Origin: Acidimicrobiia bacterium
Lineage (GTDB): Bacteria; Actinomycetota; Acidimicrobiia; Spongiisociales; UBA5794
DNA length: 53,863 bases
Reading direction: 5' to 3'
Assembly (NCBI GenBank): GCA_030064765.1
Contig: JASJEG010000004.1
Span: 1 to 53,863, forward strand
A model generated the notes under the pieces. That model ran no database searches and was not told where the DNA came from. It worked only from the letters and a program-made list of their open reading frames with translations. Of the stretch, positions 40,509 through 49,020 are shown one piece after another. Position 1 is the stretch's first letter. The number at the start of each line of letters is the position of its first letter. The position numbers and the translations under genes are program-made.

Positions 40509-41303
40509 GTGCGTATCAACCAGAACATTGCGGCATTCAACTCGTACCGCAATCTTTCCGCGACCAATATCCAGTTGGGTAAGTCGCTCGAGAAACTGTC
40601 TTCGGGTTTCCGGATCAATCGTGCCGCCGATGACGCTGCCGGTTTGGCAAAGTCTGAGTCGCTGCGGGCCGAGATCAACGGGTCGCGGCAGGCGATTCGT
40701 AACGCCCAAGACGGTGTAAGTCTTGTTCAAACTGCTGAGGGTGCCCTCAATGAGGTGCATGCGATTCTGCAGCGGATGCGTGAGCTGGCTGTTGATGCCG
40801 CTAACACCGCAACCACTACAGGTGCCGCTCAGCAGGCCGAGGTGACCCAGCTGCTCGCTGAGATCAACGCCATCGGTACCAACACCAAGTTCGCCGGACA
40901 GAGCGTATTCACCGCCAGTGCCCGGACATTCCATGTCGGCGCCGGTGCGGATCAGGTCCTCTCGGTGACCGTGGGCACGCTGACCACCGGCGGGCTGACC
41001 ATCGACTCTGTGAACCTGCAGACCGGTGCCAACGCAGCGATCGGCGCAGTTGACGGCGCCATCGGCGCAGTCTCGACTCTGCGTTCGACTTTGGGTGCTA
41101 CTCAGAATCGTCTGGAGCACACTGTGGCGAATCTGAGTGTTGCTGTGGAGAATCTGTCGGCTTCTGAGTCCCGGGTTCGTGACACGGATATGGCTGCCGA
41201 GATGGTGTCGTTCACCAGGCATCAGATCATGGTGCAGGCGGGTACGGCGATGTTGGCGCAGGCCAACCAGGTGCCGGCCTCCGTCCTCAACCTGCTCGCC
41301 TAG
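40509..41303 (+). CDS. fliC: Flagellin
   Basis: A 264-residue flagellin starting at a GTG with AAGGAGG about 8 nt upstream. It consists almost only of the conserved cores. The N-terminal D0/D1 is RINQNIAAFNSYRNLSATNIQLGKSLEKLSSGFRINRAADDAAGLAKSESLRAEINGSRQAIRNAQDGVSL; the C-terminal core is LGATQNRLEHTVANLSVAVENLSASESRVRDTDMAAEMVSFTRHQIMVQAGTAMLAQANQVPASVLNLLA. The central about 70 residues form a minimal variable region, so filaments should be thin and lack large outer domains. Only one flagellin gene is in the window. A strong terminator follows. Confidence 0.97.
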   Translation: MRINQNIAAFNSYRNLSATNIQLGKSLEKLSSGFRINRAADDAAGLAKSESLRAEINGSRQAIRNAQDGVSLVQTAEGALNEVHAILQRMRELAVDAANTATTTGAAQQAEVTQLLAEINAIGTNTKFAGQSVFTASARTFHVGAGADQVLSVTVGTLTTGGLTIDSVNLQTGANAAIGAVDGAIGAVSTLRSTLGATQNRLEHTVANLSVAVENLSASESRVRDTDMAAEMVSFTRHQIMVQAGTAMLAQANQVPASVLNLLA

Positions 41304-41337
41304 TCAACCAACCAAAACAACCAAGAACCTCCCTACT

Positions 41338-41364
41338 GAAGGGGGCGGCGCTGCCGCCCCCTTC
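41338..41364 (+). terminator. Rho-independent terminator of flagellin
   Basis: GAAGGGGGCGGC (41338-41349) pairs perfectly with GCCGCCCCCTTC (41353-41364) around a GCT loop. A T-rich tail (TTCTTGATTC) follows. It lies 35 bp after the fliC stop. Confidence 0.9.
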
Positions 41365-41367
41365 TTC

Positions 41368-41394
41368 TTGATTCGCCCGCCGCCCGGCCGACTG
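41368..41394 (+). promoter_or_regulatory. Sigma-28-like promoter of the glycosyltransferase gene
   Basis: TTGA (41368-41371), 15 bp, GCCGACTG (41387-41394), directly after the fliC terminator. The ATG at 41424 is about 30 nt away. Confidence 0.55.
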
Positions 41395-41423
41395 TCACAT
41401 GGCGTAGTTATGAAGGAGCATTG

Positions 41424-43448
41424 ATGCACATCGTCGTCTTGGCCTATGGCCCCGGCTCTCATACCAAGCGTGCTGTGCACCGGGCCCGCAAGCTGGTCGG
41501 CACCGGGCAAACGTTGTCCGTTGTCCCCGCCTCCACGGTGGGTCGGGATGCGATGGAGAACCTTGCCGGGGCGAAGAAGATCGAGACTATCGGGACTGCC
41601 GGACTGCGGACGGCGTTCGAAGGGCTCGGCACTGAATCCACACTTCTGATTCACGACGACGTTGTCCTCACGACGCGAGGATTGATGGCACTGGAGCGGG
41701 AGTTGGCCGCCGGCGCCCGTTTTGCCGTCCCCTACAGCAATGACCAGGCAATGGAGTACTTCGTCGGGTCGCTACCCGCGGGCAAGGACGCGGAGCGTTT
41801 CCTCGACCAAGTACCGGTACCGGACGAGTCAAGGCCGGTTGATGCTGTGAGATCGGCGTGCATCGCCGGCGCCGCAGAAGACCTAATCGAGCTTCTCGGA
41901 GAATCACTACCCGATCCCTACGCAGCGGTGACCTCGACAGAGCTCGGGTTTGTCGTGGCGGGCGGTGCGTTGGCGTCCCACGAGACACAGTGCGTGCATC
42001 AGCTGGCCGATCCGGAGGGCTCCGAGTCTCCGCTCCTGGTTGCTGCTCTCATCGTGAAGGATGAGGAGGAGATGCTCCCCGACTGCATCGCGTCGCTGCA
42101 GGAGGTGTGCGACCGCATTGAGATCTGCGACACCGGCTCCAGCGATAGGACGGTCAGCATCGCCGAGGCAGCGGGCGCAGTAGTCAGCCATACCGAGTGG
42201 AACGATGACTTCGGGGCGGCGAGGAACTTCGTACTGGAGCGCTGCCGCGATGCCCAATACGTGATCGTCGTCGACGCTGATGAGCGGGTGTCGTGCGCCG
42301 ACCCCGAACACACCCGCCGATATCTCGCCACCTATGCCCGCGAGCATCCGGCATTCCGGGTCGAGGTCGCCAACTTCGAATCCGATGGGACAGAGCTCTA
42401 TCGCTTCACAACCGTCCGGATATTCCAGGCGCAGGGAACCGAGTACGTCGGTTCGCTCCACGAAATGGTGCACCTGAATGGAGAAGACCTGCCGCTGGAC
42501 GGGCACCGCTTCGACCAGATCAAAATCGACCACCATGGGTATGCCGGCGACCTGATCAGCGAGAAGGACAAAGCGATCCGCAATCTCGAACTCGCCGAGG
42601 CACAGCACGAGATAGACAACGATGCCCGCTCTGCGATTCACCTAGCGAGATCGCTCACCTACGCCCACGAGTCACCCGAGCGGGCCCTCGAGCTCCTGGA
42701 GCAAGGCTTGACCGGGACCAGGAGCAAGGTAGCCGAGGCACAGATCAAGGGACTCATCGCCGATCGCCTTGTTGCACTCTCCGAGTATCGGAGGGCTTTC
42801 GATATGGCGGCCGAAGCGTTGGAGCTGCTGCCGGGCGATGACACCGCCCTCGGTGCGCTGGGCGCGGCCACCGACAAGCTCGGCAATCACCAGGAGTTCA
42901 TAGCAATTGGAGAGCGGCAGCGAGGAGCCAACTCGGCAAAACACGTGATCAAGATCGATCACAATCGACTTGTCTTCCAGGATCGCATGATTGCCGCATA
43001 TGCAGCGATAGGGCAGGTCGAGCAAGCGGTCGAAATCGCTATCGCCACCCTCACCGAGGACTCGAGCGCGCTGCGCTCGTGGCCGGAACTGATCGACGCA
43101 CTCAGCTCGCTTTACGGCGCCGCATCCACCGAATTGCTGCTGCCGATGGCACTGCTCGATGTGGGCGGAGGCTTCTTGGAACCCGCCATCAAGACCTATC
43201 CCTCCGACACGCTGGCCGGATTCTGTGCTGCCTACCTGGAGCGGGGTGGCCGGATCACCGAAGTGATCCGGGTAGGCCTGCTTGCCGCCGCCATGTCGGG
43301 CAACGACGCCGCTTTCGACGCAATGGTCCCAGCCGTACGAGATCTGGATGAAAGCACCCGCACCGGCCTTGCGCAGCGGATAGCAGCCGGCGGCCGGTCG
43401 GACCTGGCCGAGAAGCTCTCCCGGGAGCCCGTCGCAGCTAGTCACTAG
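41424..43448 (+). CDS. Large glycosyltransferase with two GT-A-like domains and TPR-like tail (candidate flagellin glycosyltransferase)
   Basis: A 674-residue protein. Residues 1-190 resemble a divergent GT-A domain with LLIHDDVVLTTRGL, where HDD may stand for the DxD metal motif. Residues about 203-380 are a clear family-2 glycosyltransferase (LLVAALIVKDEEEMLPDCIASLQ, ICDTGSSDRTVSIAEAAGA, NDDFGAARNFVLE, VIVVDADERV with the DxD near 285). The rest is helical and TPR-like (ERALELLEQGL, EYRRAFDMAAEALELLPGDDTALGALGAA). Start ATG 41424 with AAGGAG 5-6 nt upstream. Directly downstream of fliC with its own sigma-28-like promoter, so flagellin glycosylation is the best inference. Confidence 0.82.
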   Translation: MHIVVLAYGPGSHTKRAVHRARKLVGTGQTLSVVPASTVGRDAMENLAGAKKIETIGTAGLRTAFEGLGTESTLLIHDDVVLTTRGLMALERELAAGARFAVPYSNDQAMEYFVGSLPAGKDAERFLDQVPVPDESRPVDAVRSACIAGAAEDLIELLGESLPDPYAAVTSTELGFVVAGGALASHETQCVHQLADPEGSESPLLVAALIVKDEEEMLPDCIASLQEVCDRIEICDTGSSDRTVSIAEAAGAVVSHTEWNDDFGAARNFVLERCRDAQYVIVVDADERVSCADPEHTRRYLATYAREHPAFRVEVANFESDGTELYRFTTVRIFQAQGTEYVGSLHEMVHLNGEDLPLDGHRFDQIKIDHHGYAGDLISEKDKAIRNLELAEAQHEIDNDARSAIHLARSLTYAHESPERALELLEQGLTGTRSKVAEAQIKGLIADRLVALSEYRRAFDMAAEALELLPGDDTALGALGAATDKLGNHQEFIAIGERQRGANSAKHVIKIDHNRLVFQDRMIAAYAAIGQVEQAVEIAIATLTEDSSALRSWPELIDALSSLYGAASTELLLPMALLDVGGGFLEPAIKTYPSDTLAGFCAAYLERGGRITEVIRVGLLAAAMSGNDAAFDAMVPAVRDLDESTRTGLAQRIAAGGRSDLAEKLSREPVAASH

Positions 43449-43540
43449 CGAGGGCTCGCCGGTCACCCGGCTGCATCCATGGAATCCTGTCGACAGGCTC
43501 CGACAGCTAGCATCACCGAGCCATCCCCAAGGGACCTCGA

Positions 43541-44464
43541 GTGCTGCTTTCCTTCATCTACGTCGTCGTCGGGCTCATTCTGCTCATGGGCGCGTCCGAT
43601 CGCTTCGTCGAGTCGGCGGTGCGACTGTCTCGAACGCTCGGCGTATCGATCGTCCTGATCGGGGCGCTGATCGTCGGCCTCGGTACCTCACTGCCCGAGC
43701 TGCTTGTCTCGGTGATTGCCTCCGTTGACGGACAGATTGATGTGGCAATGGCCAACGTGACGGGTTCCAACGTCGCCAACGTATCGCTGGTATTGGGTAC
43801 GGCAGCGCTGGTGACACCGATCATGAGCCGCACGCTGATCCTGCGGCGCGAAGGACTGCTCATGTTCGTCGCAGTCTGCTCTCTCGCCGCTGTGCTCTGG
43901 GATGGTGAAGTGTCGCGAATCGAGGGGTTCGCACTGTTGCTGGGCATGAGCGTCACGCTCGTTCTGCTCGTGCGCTGGGCGTCGACCGACCCGGACGGCA
44001 TCATCGAGCTCGACGACCAGACAGCCCACTCCGTTCCAGGTGAGCTGCTAATCGGACTCGCTGCGTTGGCCGTCACCGTCTTTGCGGCCCGGTTGCTCCT
44101 GAACGGCGCTCTGGATCTCGGGGAGCGATTCGGGCTCGGCGCAGCGTTCCTGGGAGTGCTCCTCGGCGTCGGGACGAGCCTGCCGGAGCTGGCTACAACC
44201 CTGGCTGCGGTAAGGCGCCACGAATCCGACCTGGTTATCGGGAACGTCCTCGGCTCCAATCTCTTCAATTCCTTTGCGGTCGCGGGTACAGCAGCTGCGT
44301 TCGGTCCCGGGACGCTGATCGATCTCTCTCGCCCGTCGCTGGTATTGATGGTCATGGTTGTCGGGCTGGCCGGCTGGTTCGCCTGGCGCGATCAGAAGGT
44401 CAGTAGGCCTGAGGGTGCCGTACTGCTGGCCATTTTTGTGGCGTTCACACTGTTGAGCTACTAA
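43541..44464 (+). CDS. Calcium/sodium antiporter (CaCA family, YrbG-like)
   Basis: A 307-residue antiporter with the two inverted alpha-repeats of the CaCA superfamily. Alpha-1 is GLGTSLPELLVSVIAS...NVTGSNVANVSLVLGTAAL; alpha-2 is GVGTSLPELATTLAAVRRHESDLVIGNVLGSNLFNSFAVAGTAA. The Glu of each GTSLPEL coordinates the exchanged ion. About ten transmembrane helices. Starts at a GTG. A 12-bp palindrome (43486-43497, CCTGTCGACAGG) lies 44 bp upstream with no assigned role. The next gene begins 8 bp after the stop. Confidence 0.92.
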   Translation: MLLSFIYVVVGLILLMGASDRFVESAVRLSRTLGVSIVLIGALIVGLGTSLPELLVSVIASVDGQIDVAMANVTGSNVANVSLVLGTAALVTPIMSRTLILRREGLLMFVAVCSLAAVLWDGEVSRIEGFALLLGMSVTLVLLVRWASTDPDGIIELDDQTAHSVPGELLIGLAALAVTVFAARLLLNGALDLGERFGLGAAFLGVLLGVGTSLPELATTLAAVRRHESDLVIGNVLGSNLFNSFAVAGTAAAFGPGTLIDLSRPSLVLMVMVVGLAGWFAWRDQKVSRPEGAVLLAIFVAFTLLSY

Positions 44465-44471
44465 CCACACA

Positions 44472-46205
44472 ATGACGAGCAACCAGGAAATCGCAAGAGC
44501 TCTGCAGGAGCTCGCCGACCTACTGACCATGGCCGAAGGCAGCAGGCAGGCGTTCCGGGTGCGCGCCTACGAGAAGGCAGTCGCCGCAATTCAAGCCCTT
44601 CCCGGCGACGCGGCAGAGATGACCGAAGCTCAGCTGGTTGCCATCCCCGGAGTCGGCAAGAGCACCGCCGCCAAGATCCGTGAGTACGTCGATACCGGCG
44701 AGATTGCCCGGGTCAAAGCGTTGCGGGAGCGCTTTCCCGCCGAGATGATGGAGATGACACGGATCCCGGGATTGGGCCCCAAGACGGTCGTGCTGCTCCG
44801 GGACCAACTTGGAATCGAATCGGTTGATCAACTGAGCCAGGCCATCGCCGCCGATGAGGTACAGGGAGTGCCGGGCTTCGGGCGCAAGTCGCAGGAGAAG
44901 ATCGCGACTGCAATCGAGCGGCTCGGATTGCACGGCAAGGACCGCCGCACACCGATCGCCGAGGCGCTACCGATAGCTCGCGATCTCGTTGCCACTCTGG
45001 AGGCACTGGACGAAGTCTCCCGCGCCCAGTATTGCGGCTCGCTGCGTCGCTTCCGGGAAACGATCGCCGACATCGACATCGTTGCGGCCAGCAATAGGCC
45101 AGAGGCAGTCATGGCTGCGTTTGTGCAGTTGCCTATCGTTTCCGAGATCATCGGCAGCGGCGACACCAAGACCTCAGTGCTGACCGCAAGCGGTCTCCAG
45201 ATCGACCTCCGTGTGGTCAAGCCAAGCCAGTTCGGATCGGCCATCCTCTACTTCACCGGTTCCAAGCAACACAACATCGAACTGCGGCAGCGAGCCATCG
45301 ATCGGGGCCTGCTTCTCAACGAGTACGGACTCGAGGATGCGGAGTCGGGCAAGGTCGTGGCCGCCAAGACGGAGAACGCCGTCTACCGCAAACTCGAAAT
45401 GCCGTTCATCCCTCCCGAAATGAGGGAAGGCATCGGCGAGGTCGGGCTCGAGGACATCCCCGACCTCGTATCTGTTGAGGACCTCCGCGGGGATCTGCAT
45501 GTCCACTCCACCTGGTCCGGTGACGGTCGGAGCAGCCTCGACGACATGGTTGCCGCGGCCGCTGCGCAGGGACTCGAGTACATCGCAATGACCGAACACG
45601 CCGAGGACCTGCGGATCAATGGCTTGAGTCGCGAGCAGGTGGCAGCCGAGCAGATCGAGATCGAACGCCTCCGGGAGGAGTACCCGGAGCTCACCATCCT
45701 GCACGGTTCCGAGCTCAACATCGGGCCCGACGGCAGCGTCGACTATGACCCGGCGTTTCTTGCCCGGTACGACTGGTGCGTTGCCAGCGTCCACACCTAC
45801 TTCGATCTCTCCGAGGCGGAGCAGACCGATCGTTTCATTACCGCAATGCAGAACCCTGCGGTCAACGCCATCGGGCATCTCACCGGACGCCGCATCGGCC
45901 ATCGCCCCTCGATCGAGCTCAATGCCAGGGCGGTCTTCGAGGCCGCAGCCGCCTCGGGCACCGCTCTCGAGATCAACGGCCATTTGCACCGACTCGACGT
46001 TCCGTCCGAACTGTTGCTGCAAGCGCGAGGAATCGAAGGTTTGCGCTTCACAATCTCAACCGACAGTCATCACACCAGCGAGTTCGAGAACCTGGCATGG
46101 GGGGTGGCCAATGCCCGGCGCGGCTGGGTTACCCGGGACTCCGTGATCAACACGCTCCCCCTCGACGAACTCCTCGAGTTCGTGGCGCGGAAGCGGACCG
46201 GCTGA
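44472..46205 (+). CDS. polX: Family-X DNA polymerase / 3'-5' exonuclease PolX
   Basis: A 577-residue bacterial PolX. The N-terminal 8-kDa and HhH modules include VAIPGVGKSTAAKIREYV and RIPGLGPKTVVLLRDQLG. The palm carries GSLRRFRETIADIDIV with the paired catalytic Asp. A C-terminal PHP domain runs from about residue 340 (GDLHVHSTWSGDGRSSLDDMVAAAAAQGLEYIAMTEHAEDL, ELNIGPDGSVDYD, TDSHHTSE) with the metal-binding His/Asp residues expected for its 3'-5' exonuclease. It acts in gap filling and base-excision repair. Closely follows the antiporter gene without functional relation. Confidence 0.95.
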   Translation: MTSNQEIARALQELADLLTMAEGSRQAFRVRAYEKAVAAIQALPGDAAEMTEAQLVAIPGVGKSTAAKIREYVDTGEIARVKALRERFPAEMMEMTRIPGLGPKTVVLLRDQLGIESVDQLSQAIAADEVQGVPGFGRKSQEKIATAIERLGLHGKDRRTPIAEALPIARDLVATLEALDEVSRAQYCGSLRRFRETIADIDIVAASNRPEAVMAAFVQLPIVSEIIGSGDTKTSVLTASGLQIDLRVVKPSQFGSAILYFTGSKQHNIELRQRAIDRGLLLNEYGLEDAESGKVVAAKTENAVYRKLEMPFIPPEMREGIGEVGLEDIPDLVSVEDLRGDLHVHSTWSGDGRSSLDDMVAAAAAQGLEYIAMTEHAEDLRINGLSREQVAAEQIEIERLREEYPELTILHGSELNIGPDGSVDYDPAFLARYDWCVASVHTYFDLSEAEQTDRFITAMQNPAVNAIGHLTGRRIGHRPSIELNARAVFEAAAASGTALEINGHLHRLDVPSELLLQARGIEGLRFTISTDSHHTSEFENLAWGVANARRGWVTRDSVINTLPLDELLEFVARKRTG

Positions 46206-46296
46206 TCCAGGCTCCGCTGAAGCGTCCGTTGTGTTAACAGTTTGGTAATGCCAGATTCGTCATCGCACCCCGATCGCCTTGCGTATCGTGCCGCCC

Positions 46297-47820
46297 ATGC
46301 TGAACGCCACCAAGTCGAGCGCGGGCCTTGCCGGTGCGGTCAGCGCCGGACTGGCGCTTGGCCTCACTGAACTGATCGCGGGCCTAACGCCACTCGTCCC
46401 TTCGGCGATCGCATCGGTCGGAAGCGTCGTCATCGACTTGTCCCCGCGCTTCGTCAAGGAACTCGCCATCAGCTTGTTTGGGACCGCCGACAAAGGCGCC
46501 CTTGCCATCGGCACGGTGATTATCGGAGTGATGATCGGGTGGTTCGTCGGACAAGCGGCCCTCACCCGACCTGCCGTCCCCTGGGCCGCATTCGGCGGCT
46601 TTGCGGTCATCGGCATTCTGGCCGCAGCAGATGGGTTCGGCGGCAACCTCGCCCTGACCGTGATTGCCATTTCTGGCTCAGCTCTCGCCGGCGTGCTGGT
46701 ACTTCGCTACATGCTCAACATGAACGAGGCACCGACTGATGGGCTTGCGTCCGACCCCGCCCGGCGCAAGCTCCTAGCCCAGGCTGCCGGCGTCGGTGCC
46801 GTGGCTGCGGTCGCCGGGCTGGGCGGACGGCAGCTGATCATTGCCCGGTCGGAAGAGGTCCGCCAGGCCGTGGCAATCCCGACTGCCGACATCACCGTGC
46901 CCGCTCCGCCGCCCGAGGCGCAGTTTGCCGGCATCCCGGATCTCACCCCGATCGTGGTTCCCAACGATGAGTTCTACCGGATCGACACTGCTTTGGTGGT
47001 GCCCCGTCCGGACCCTGAGACGTGGCGCCTCCGCATCACCGGCATGGTCGACAACGAGCTTTCGCTCTCGCTCGACGACCTCACCGCCATGCCGCTGTAT
47101 GAGGACTACGTCACGATTGCCTGCGTGTCGAACGAGGTCGGGGGAGACCTCATCGGCAATGCCAAATGGACCGGCGTTCGCCTGGTGGATTTGTTGGAGC
47201 AGGCCGGGGTCCAGGACGGAGCGGAGCAGCTGTTCAGCAGGTCGGTAGATGGCTGGACATCAGGGTTTCCCGTCGAGCTCGCCTTCGACGGTCGCGATCC
47301 GCTGCTCGCCATCGGCATGAACGGAGAACCGCTCCCTCCGAACCACGGGTTCCCGGCTCGACTCATTGTTCCCGGCCTCTACGGATACGTGTCGGCGACG
47401 AAGTGGATCGAAGAAATCGAGTTGACCTCCTGGGAAGGCGTCGACGGATACTGGATTCCCCGCGGCTGGTCCAAGGAAGCTCCGATCAAGACTCAGTCAC
47501 GAATCGACCGTCCCCGACGCAACCAAAGCGTCCAGGAGGATCCGCTGGTGCTGGCCGGTGTCGCCTGGGCACCTACCAAGGGCATCGAAAAGGTCGAGAT
47601 CCAATTGGATGATGGTGAGTGGATCGAGTGCGAGTTGACCACTCCCCTGTCGAGCAAGGCCTGGGTGCAGTGGCGAGCCGAGCTTCCGGCTGCTCCGGGA
47701 CCCCACACCGCCCGCGTTCGCGCCACCGACGGTGATGGCGAGACCCAGACCTCCGCGCGCAGCCGACCGGCTCCCGACGGCGCCACCGGCTACCACGAGG
47801 TCAGCTTCGACGTCGCCTGA
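46297..47820 (+). CDS. Membrane-anchored sulfite oxidase-like molybdenum oxidoreductase
   Basis: A protein of about 507 residues. Four to five hydrophobic segments (about residues 10-35, 68-88, 96-114, 118-137, 160-178) precede a periplasmic-type sulfite-oxidase domain. ARRKLLAQAAGVGAVAAVAG between them resembles a Tat-type segment. The Moco domain has the molybdenum-ligand Cys in VTIACVSNEVGG (about Cys276) and LIVPGLYGYVSATKWIEEIEL. A C-terminal dimerisation domain (VEIQLDDGEWIECEL) follows. The start is placed at the ATG at 46297; a TTG at 46279 is possible. Substrate unknown: sulfite or, as in YedY/MsrP, oxidised protein methionine. Confidence 0.88.
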   Translation: MLNATKSSAGLAGAVSAGLALGLTELIAGLTPLVPSAIASVGSVVIDLSPRFVKELAISLFGTADKGALAIGTVIIGVMIGWFVGQAALTRPAVPWAAFGGFAVIGILAAADGFGGNLALTVIAISGSALAGVLVLRYMLNMNEAPTDGLASDPARRKLLAQAAGVGAVAAVAGLGGRQLIIARSEEVRQAVAIPTADITVPAPPPEAQFAGIPDLTPIVVPNDEFYRIDTALVVPRPDPETWRLRITGMVDNELSLSLDDLTAMPLYEDYVTIACVSNEVGGDLIGNAKWTGVRLVDLLEQAGVQDGAEQLFSRSVDGWTSGFPVELAFDGRDPLLAIGMNGEPLPPNHGFPARLIVPGLYGYVSATKWIEEIELTSWEGVDGYWIPRGWSKEAPIKTQSRIDRPRRNQSVQEDPLVLAGVAWAPTKGIEKVEIQLDDGEWIECELTTPLSSKAWVQWRAELPAAPGPHTARVRATDGDGETQTSARSRPAPDGATGYHEVSFDVA

Positions 47821-47834
47821 CCGCCTCCTTCCCT

Positions 47835-47955
47835 CGGTTTTGGCGTACACCAGGCCCATATGTGGGCCTCAGATCCGCCAAAACGAACGCATTCCCACTC
47901 GACCCGGTTCTGGCGTACACCAGACCCATATTTGGGCCTCAGATCCGCCAAAACG
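47835..47955. repeat. Two tandem copies of a 51-bp palindromic element
   Basis: Copies at 47835-47885 and 47905-47955, 70 bp apart. Copy 1 has outer arms GTTTTGGCG/CGCCAAAAC (47837-47845/47876-47884) and an inner hairpin AGGCCCA-TATG-TGGGCCT (47852-47869). Copy 2 has the same plan with a few substitutions that weaken one base pair in each stem. They lie between the oxidoreductase gene and bpa. Two copies with a 19-bp spacer do not make a CRISPR array. Confidence 0.85.
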
Positions 47956-48001
47956 GTTGGGGGGCGCGGGGCACGGTCCGTAGGAGTCGTATGATTGAGG
48001 T

Positions 48002-48517
48002 ATGACGACACACGACGACAGCAACGAAACCGAGTCCCGCCCGCCGGAGCTTCCCCTCCAGGCGCAGGTTGTCGAGAACGGCGAGCCCGTCGAAGCAGTG
48101 GAGGAGGACAGCGGTAGCTTCATTACTGAGCCCTCCAAACTGATTCGGATCGCTTCGATGACCAGGGCCATGCTGGATGAGGTACGCCAGGCAGGCCTCG
48201 ACGAGGCCGGTCGCGGGCGATTGGCGGAGATCTATGCCAACTCGCTCGAGCAGCTCCACGATTCCCTGAGCGATGATCTCCAAGAGGAGTTGCAGTCGAT
48301 CTTCCAGCCCCTCCATAAAGAGGAGACGTCCGAATCCGAGCTGCGCATCGTCCAGGCCCAGCTCGTTGGATGGCTGGAGGGTCTATTCCACGGTATCCAG
48401 GCCTCACTGTTCAGCCAGCAGGCCGCAGCCGCCGCCCAGCTCGATGAGATGCGTCGGCGTCGTGCCCTCGAGGCGGCCTCGGACGAAGCAATGGGTTCCC
48501 CCGGCCAGTACCTCTAG
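48002..48517 (+). CDS. bpa: Bacterial proteasome activator Bpa (PafE)
   Basis: A 171-residue protein of the Bpa/PafE family. It has an acidic disordered N-terminus (about 1-40), a four-helix core PSKLIRIASMTRAMLDEVRQAGLDEAGRGRLAEIYANSLEQLHDSLSDDLQEELQSIF...VQAQLVGWLEGLFHGIQASLFSQQAAAAAQLDEM, and the C-terminal GQYL. GQYL is the motif that docks into the 20S proteasome alpha-ring and opens its gate. This ATP-independent activator forms a dodecameric ring. Its presence implies that the genome encodes a 20S proteasome (prcBA), which is not in the window. Confidence 0.95.
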   Translation: MTTHDDSNETESRPPELPLQAQVVENGEPVEAVEEDSGSFITEPSKLIRIASMTRAMLDEVRQAGLDEAGRGRLAEIYANSLEQLHDSLSDDLQEELQSIFQPLHKEETSESELRIVQAQLVGWLEGLFHGIQASLFSQQAAAAAQLDEMRRRRALEAASDEAMGSPGQYL

Positions 48518-48612
48518 AAGCATCGGCGTCAGGGCCGCTATCCATCGCCAACGCTCCGCACATCCGATTCGGTCCCCGCGTCCGAACTAAATGAACAGAA
48601 CGTGAAAATCCC

Positions 48613-48641
48613 TTGACCGGGCCCGGAACGACAGGCATTAT
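48613..48641 (+). promoter_or_regulatory. Housekeeping-type promoter of the whiB gene
   Basis: TTGACC (48613-48618), 17 bp, CATTAT (48636-48641), close to the sigma-70/HrdB consensus. The leader to the start at 48722 is about 74 nt. Confidence 0.6.
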
Positions 48642-48721
48642 CCGCACTCGGCTCTCCCGGTTAGGAATAAGTCACTGCCCTGGCTGGTTCCAAGAGCGAA
48701 CGCCCAGAAGGGGGTGTGAAA

Positions 48722-49009
48722 ATGGTGATGGCACTAGAAGAGCAGATTTGGGAACCCGAGCACGAATGGCGGGAACTCTCAGCTTGCGCCGGTGCGGACT
48801 CCGACGTCTTCTTCCCTCCCGGGGAAGACGAGGCGGCCGCCATGCAGGCCAAGAAGATCTGCGCCCTCTGTCCGGTCCAAGAGCAATGTCTCCAGTACGC
48901 CCTGGCTACCAATCAGACCGAAGGCGTCTGGGGCGGCATGAGCTCCGGCGACCGTCGTCGGCTCCGCCGCCGGCTGCGCGACCGAGCCCGGCGAGCCCGA
49001 GCCAGCTAG
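48722..49009 (+). CDS. WhiB-family iron-sulfur transcriptional regulator
   Basis: A 95-residue Wbl protein. The four cluster cysteines are Cys22, Cys47, Cys50 and Cys56 (ACAGADSDVFFPP...KKICALCPVQEQC), followed by the beta-turn GVWGG and a basic C-terminal tail (DRRRLRRRLRDRARRARA) for DNA contact. Wbl proteins carry a 4Fe-4S cluster and bind the principal sigma factor. They are almost confined to Actinobacteria, which supports the assignment of the organism. The start at 48722 is preferred because AAGGGGG lies 7 nt upstream; a GTG at 48716 is too close to it. The subclass cannot be fixed from sequence alone. Confidence 0.95.
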   Translation: MVMALEEQIWEPEHEWRELSACAGADSDVFFPPGEDEAAAMQAKKICALCPVQEQCLQYALATNQTEGVWGGMSSGDRRRLRRRLRDRARRARAS

Positions 49010-49020
49010 CCGGGCGCTGG

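Noticed and set aside
43486-43497. 12-bp palindrome CCTGTCGACAGG upstream of the antiporter
   Set aside because: Short, no paired site and no regulator gene nearby; may be chance.
47835-47955. Repeat pair considered as a CRISPR array
   Set aside because: Only two palindromic copies with a 19-bp spacer and no cas genes nearby.
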